Source of the DNA: Lachnospiraceae bacterium
Lineage (GTDB): Bacteria; Bacillota; Clostridia; Lachnospirales; Lachnospiraceae
DNA length: 33,124 nt
Assembly (NCBI GenBank): GCA_017935565.1
Contig: JAGBHK010000020.1
Location: 1 to 33,124 of the forward strand
Reading direction: 5' to 3'
Below are positions 33,035 to 33,124 of this stretch, in pieces (positions within the stretch are counted from its first letter, which is position 1; each line of letters opens with the position of its first letter). Made by a program: the position numbers and the translations under genes. The notes under the pieces are model-generated. The model was not told the origin of the DNA. It did not search any database and was given only the letters and a program-made list of their open reading frames with translations.

Positions 33035-33124
33035 ATGAGATACTCTTATGAGTTTAAAAAAGAATGTGTTCAACTATATCGAGAAGGGAAATGGCCTGAA
33101 ACACCACCCGGAGTTAAGGAACAC
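33035..33124 (+). CDS. Transposase OrfA, N-terminal fragment
   Basis: The first 30 codons run to the window edge. The start MRYSYEFKKECVQLYREGKW resembles the helix-turn-helix N-terminus of IS3-family OrfA proteins in Lachnospiraceae. GGAGGG lies eight bases upstream of the ATG, inside the right arm of the hairpin. The remainder lies outside the window, so neither frameshift signals nor the DDE domain can be judged. Confidence 0.7.
   Translation, partial: MRYSYEFKKECVQLYREGKWPETPPGVKEH

Larger units (their letters stand above)
32985..33124 (+). mobile_element. Left end of an IS3-type insertion sequence (partial)
   Basis: The end is taken near TGATATGTACCC, consistent with a TG terminal start; the exact border is uncertain. 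Inside is a hairpin, then the transposase start. The element runs off the window, so its other end and any target duplication are not visible. Confidence 0.6.

Overview
The window is low-GC DNA from a Gram-positive anaerobe of the Clostridia, most likely a Lachnospiraceae of the Butyrivibrio/Pseudobutyrivibrio type. The evidence is a phosphoketolase, a paired GlgC/GlgD, SpoVG, a DnaD/DnaI-type helicase-loading pair, a FatA-like acyl-ACP thioesterase and a lipoprotein GH43 arabinan/xylan enzyme. The placement is inferred from gene content; no rRNA or tRNA is present. It is ordinary chromosome, with one insertion sequence entering at the right edge.

Left part (1-7.8 kb), all on the minus strand: phosphoketolase xfp, a long PRPP synthetase (prs), dnaI-like and dnaD-like replication genes, and murC. 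The gap between dnaD and murC holds two tandem runs of DnaA-box 9-mers and a 23-bp perfect palindrome in the dnaD leader. The murC leader (7.85-8.28 kb) holds three tandem copies of a 131-bp structured repeat.

Middle part (8.4-16 kb): the glgC-glgD-spoVG run on the plus strand (glycogen precursor synthesis plus the RNA-binding regulator SpoVG) converges on the minus-strand operon pth-mfd-lipoprotein. Between pth and the next plus-strand gene lies an array of nine hairpin units with a period of about 51 bp.

Right part (16.6-33.1 kb): an SPFH protein and two zinc-ribbon membrane proteins (resembling Bacillus YdjI/YdjG) form a likely membrane-stress module. They converge on a MATE exporter. Next come a 258-bp long inverted repeat, a diacylglycerol kinase-like lipid kinase, a hairpin cluster, a glycerophosphodiester phosphodiesterase with an MFS transporter, and a four-gene operon (c-di-GMP phosphodiesterase with an extracellular sensor, two membrane proteins of which one is DUF5058-like, and an anchored M20 peptidase). 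The stretch ends with an acyl-ACP thioesterase and a secreted LamG-GH43 lipoprotein. At the right edge a strong promoter, leader and ribosome binding site lead into only five codons before an IS3-type element begins, which looks like a disrupted gene.

The best candidates for something undescribed are the structured tandem repeats (murC leader, pth/SPFH gap), the DnaA-box clusters beside dnaD-dnaI, and the sensor/DUF5058/M20 operon. I find no CRISPR array, prophage or recognisable defence system.
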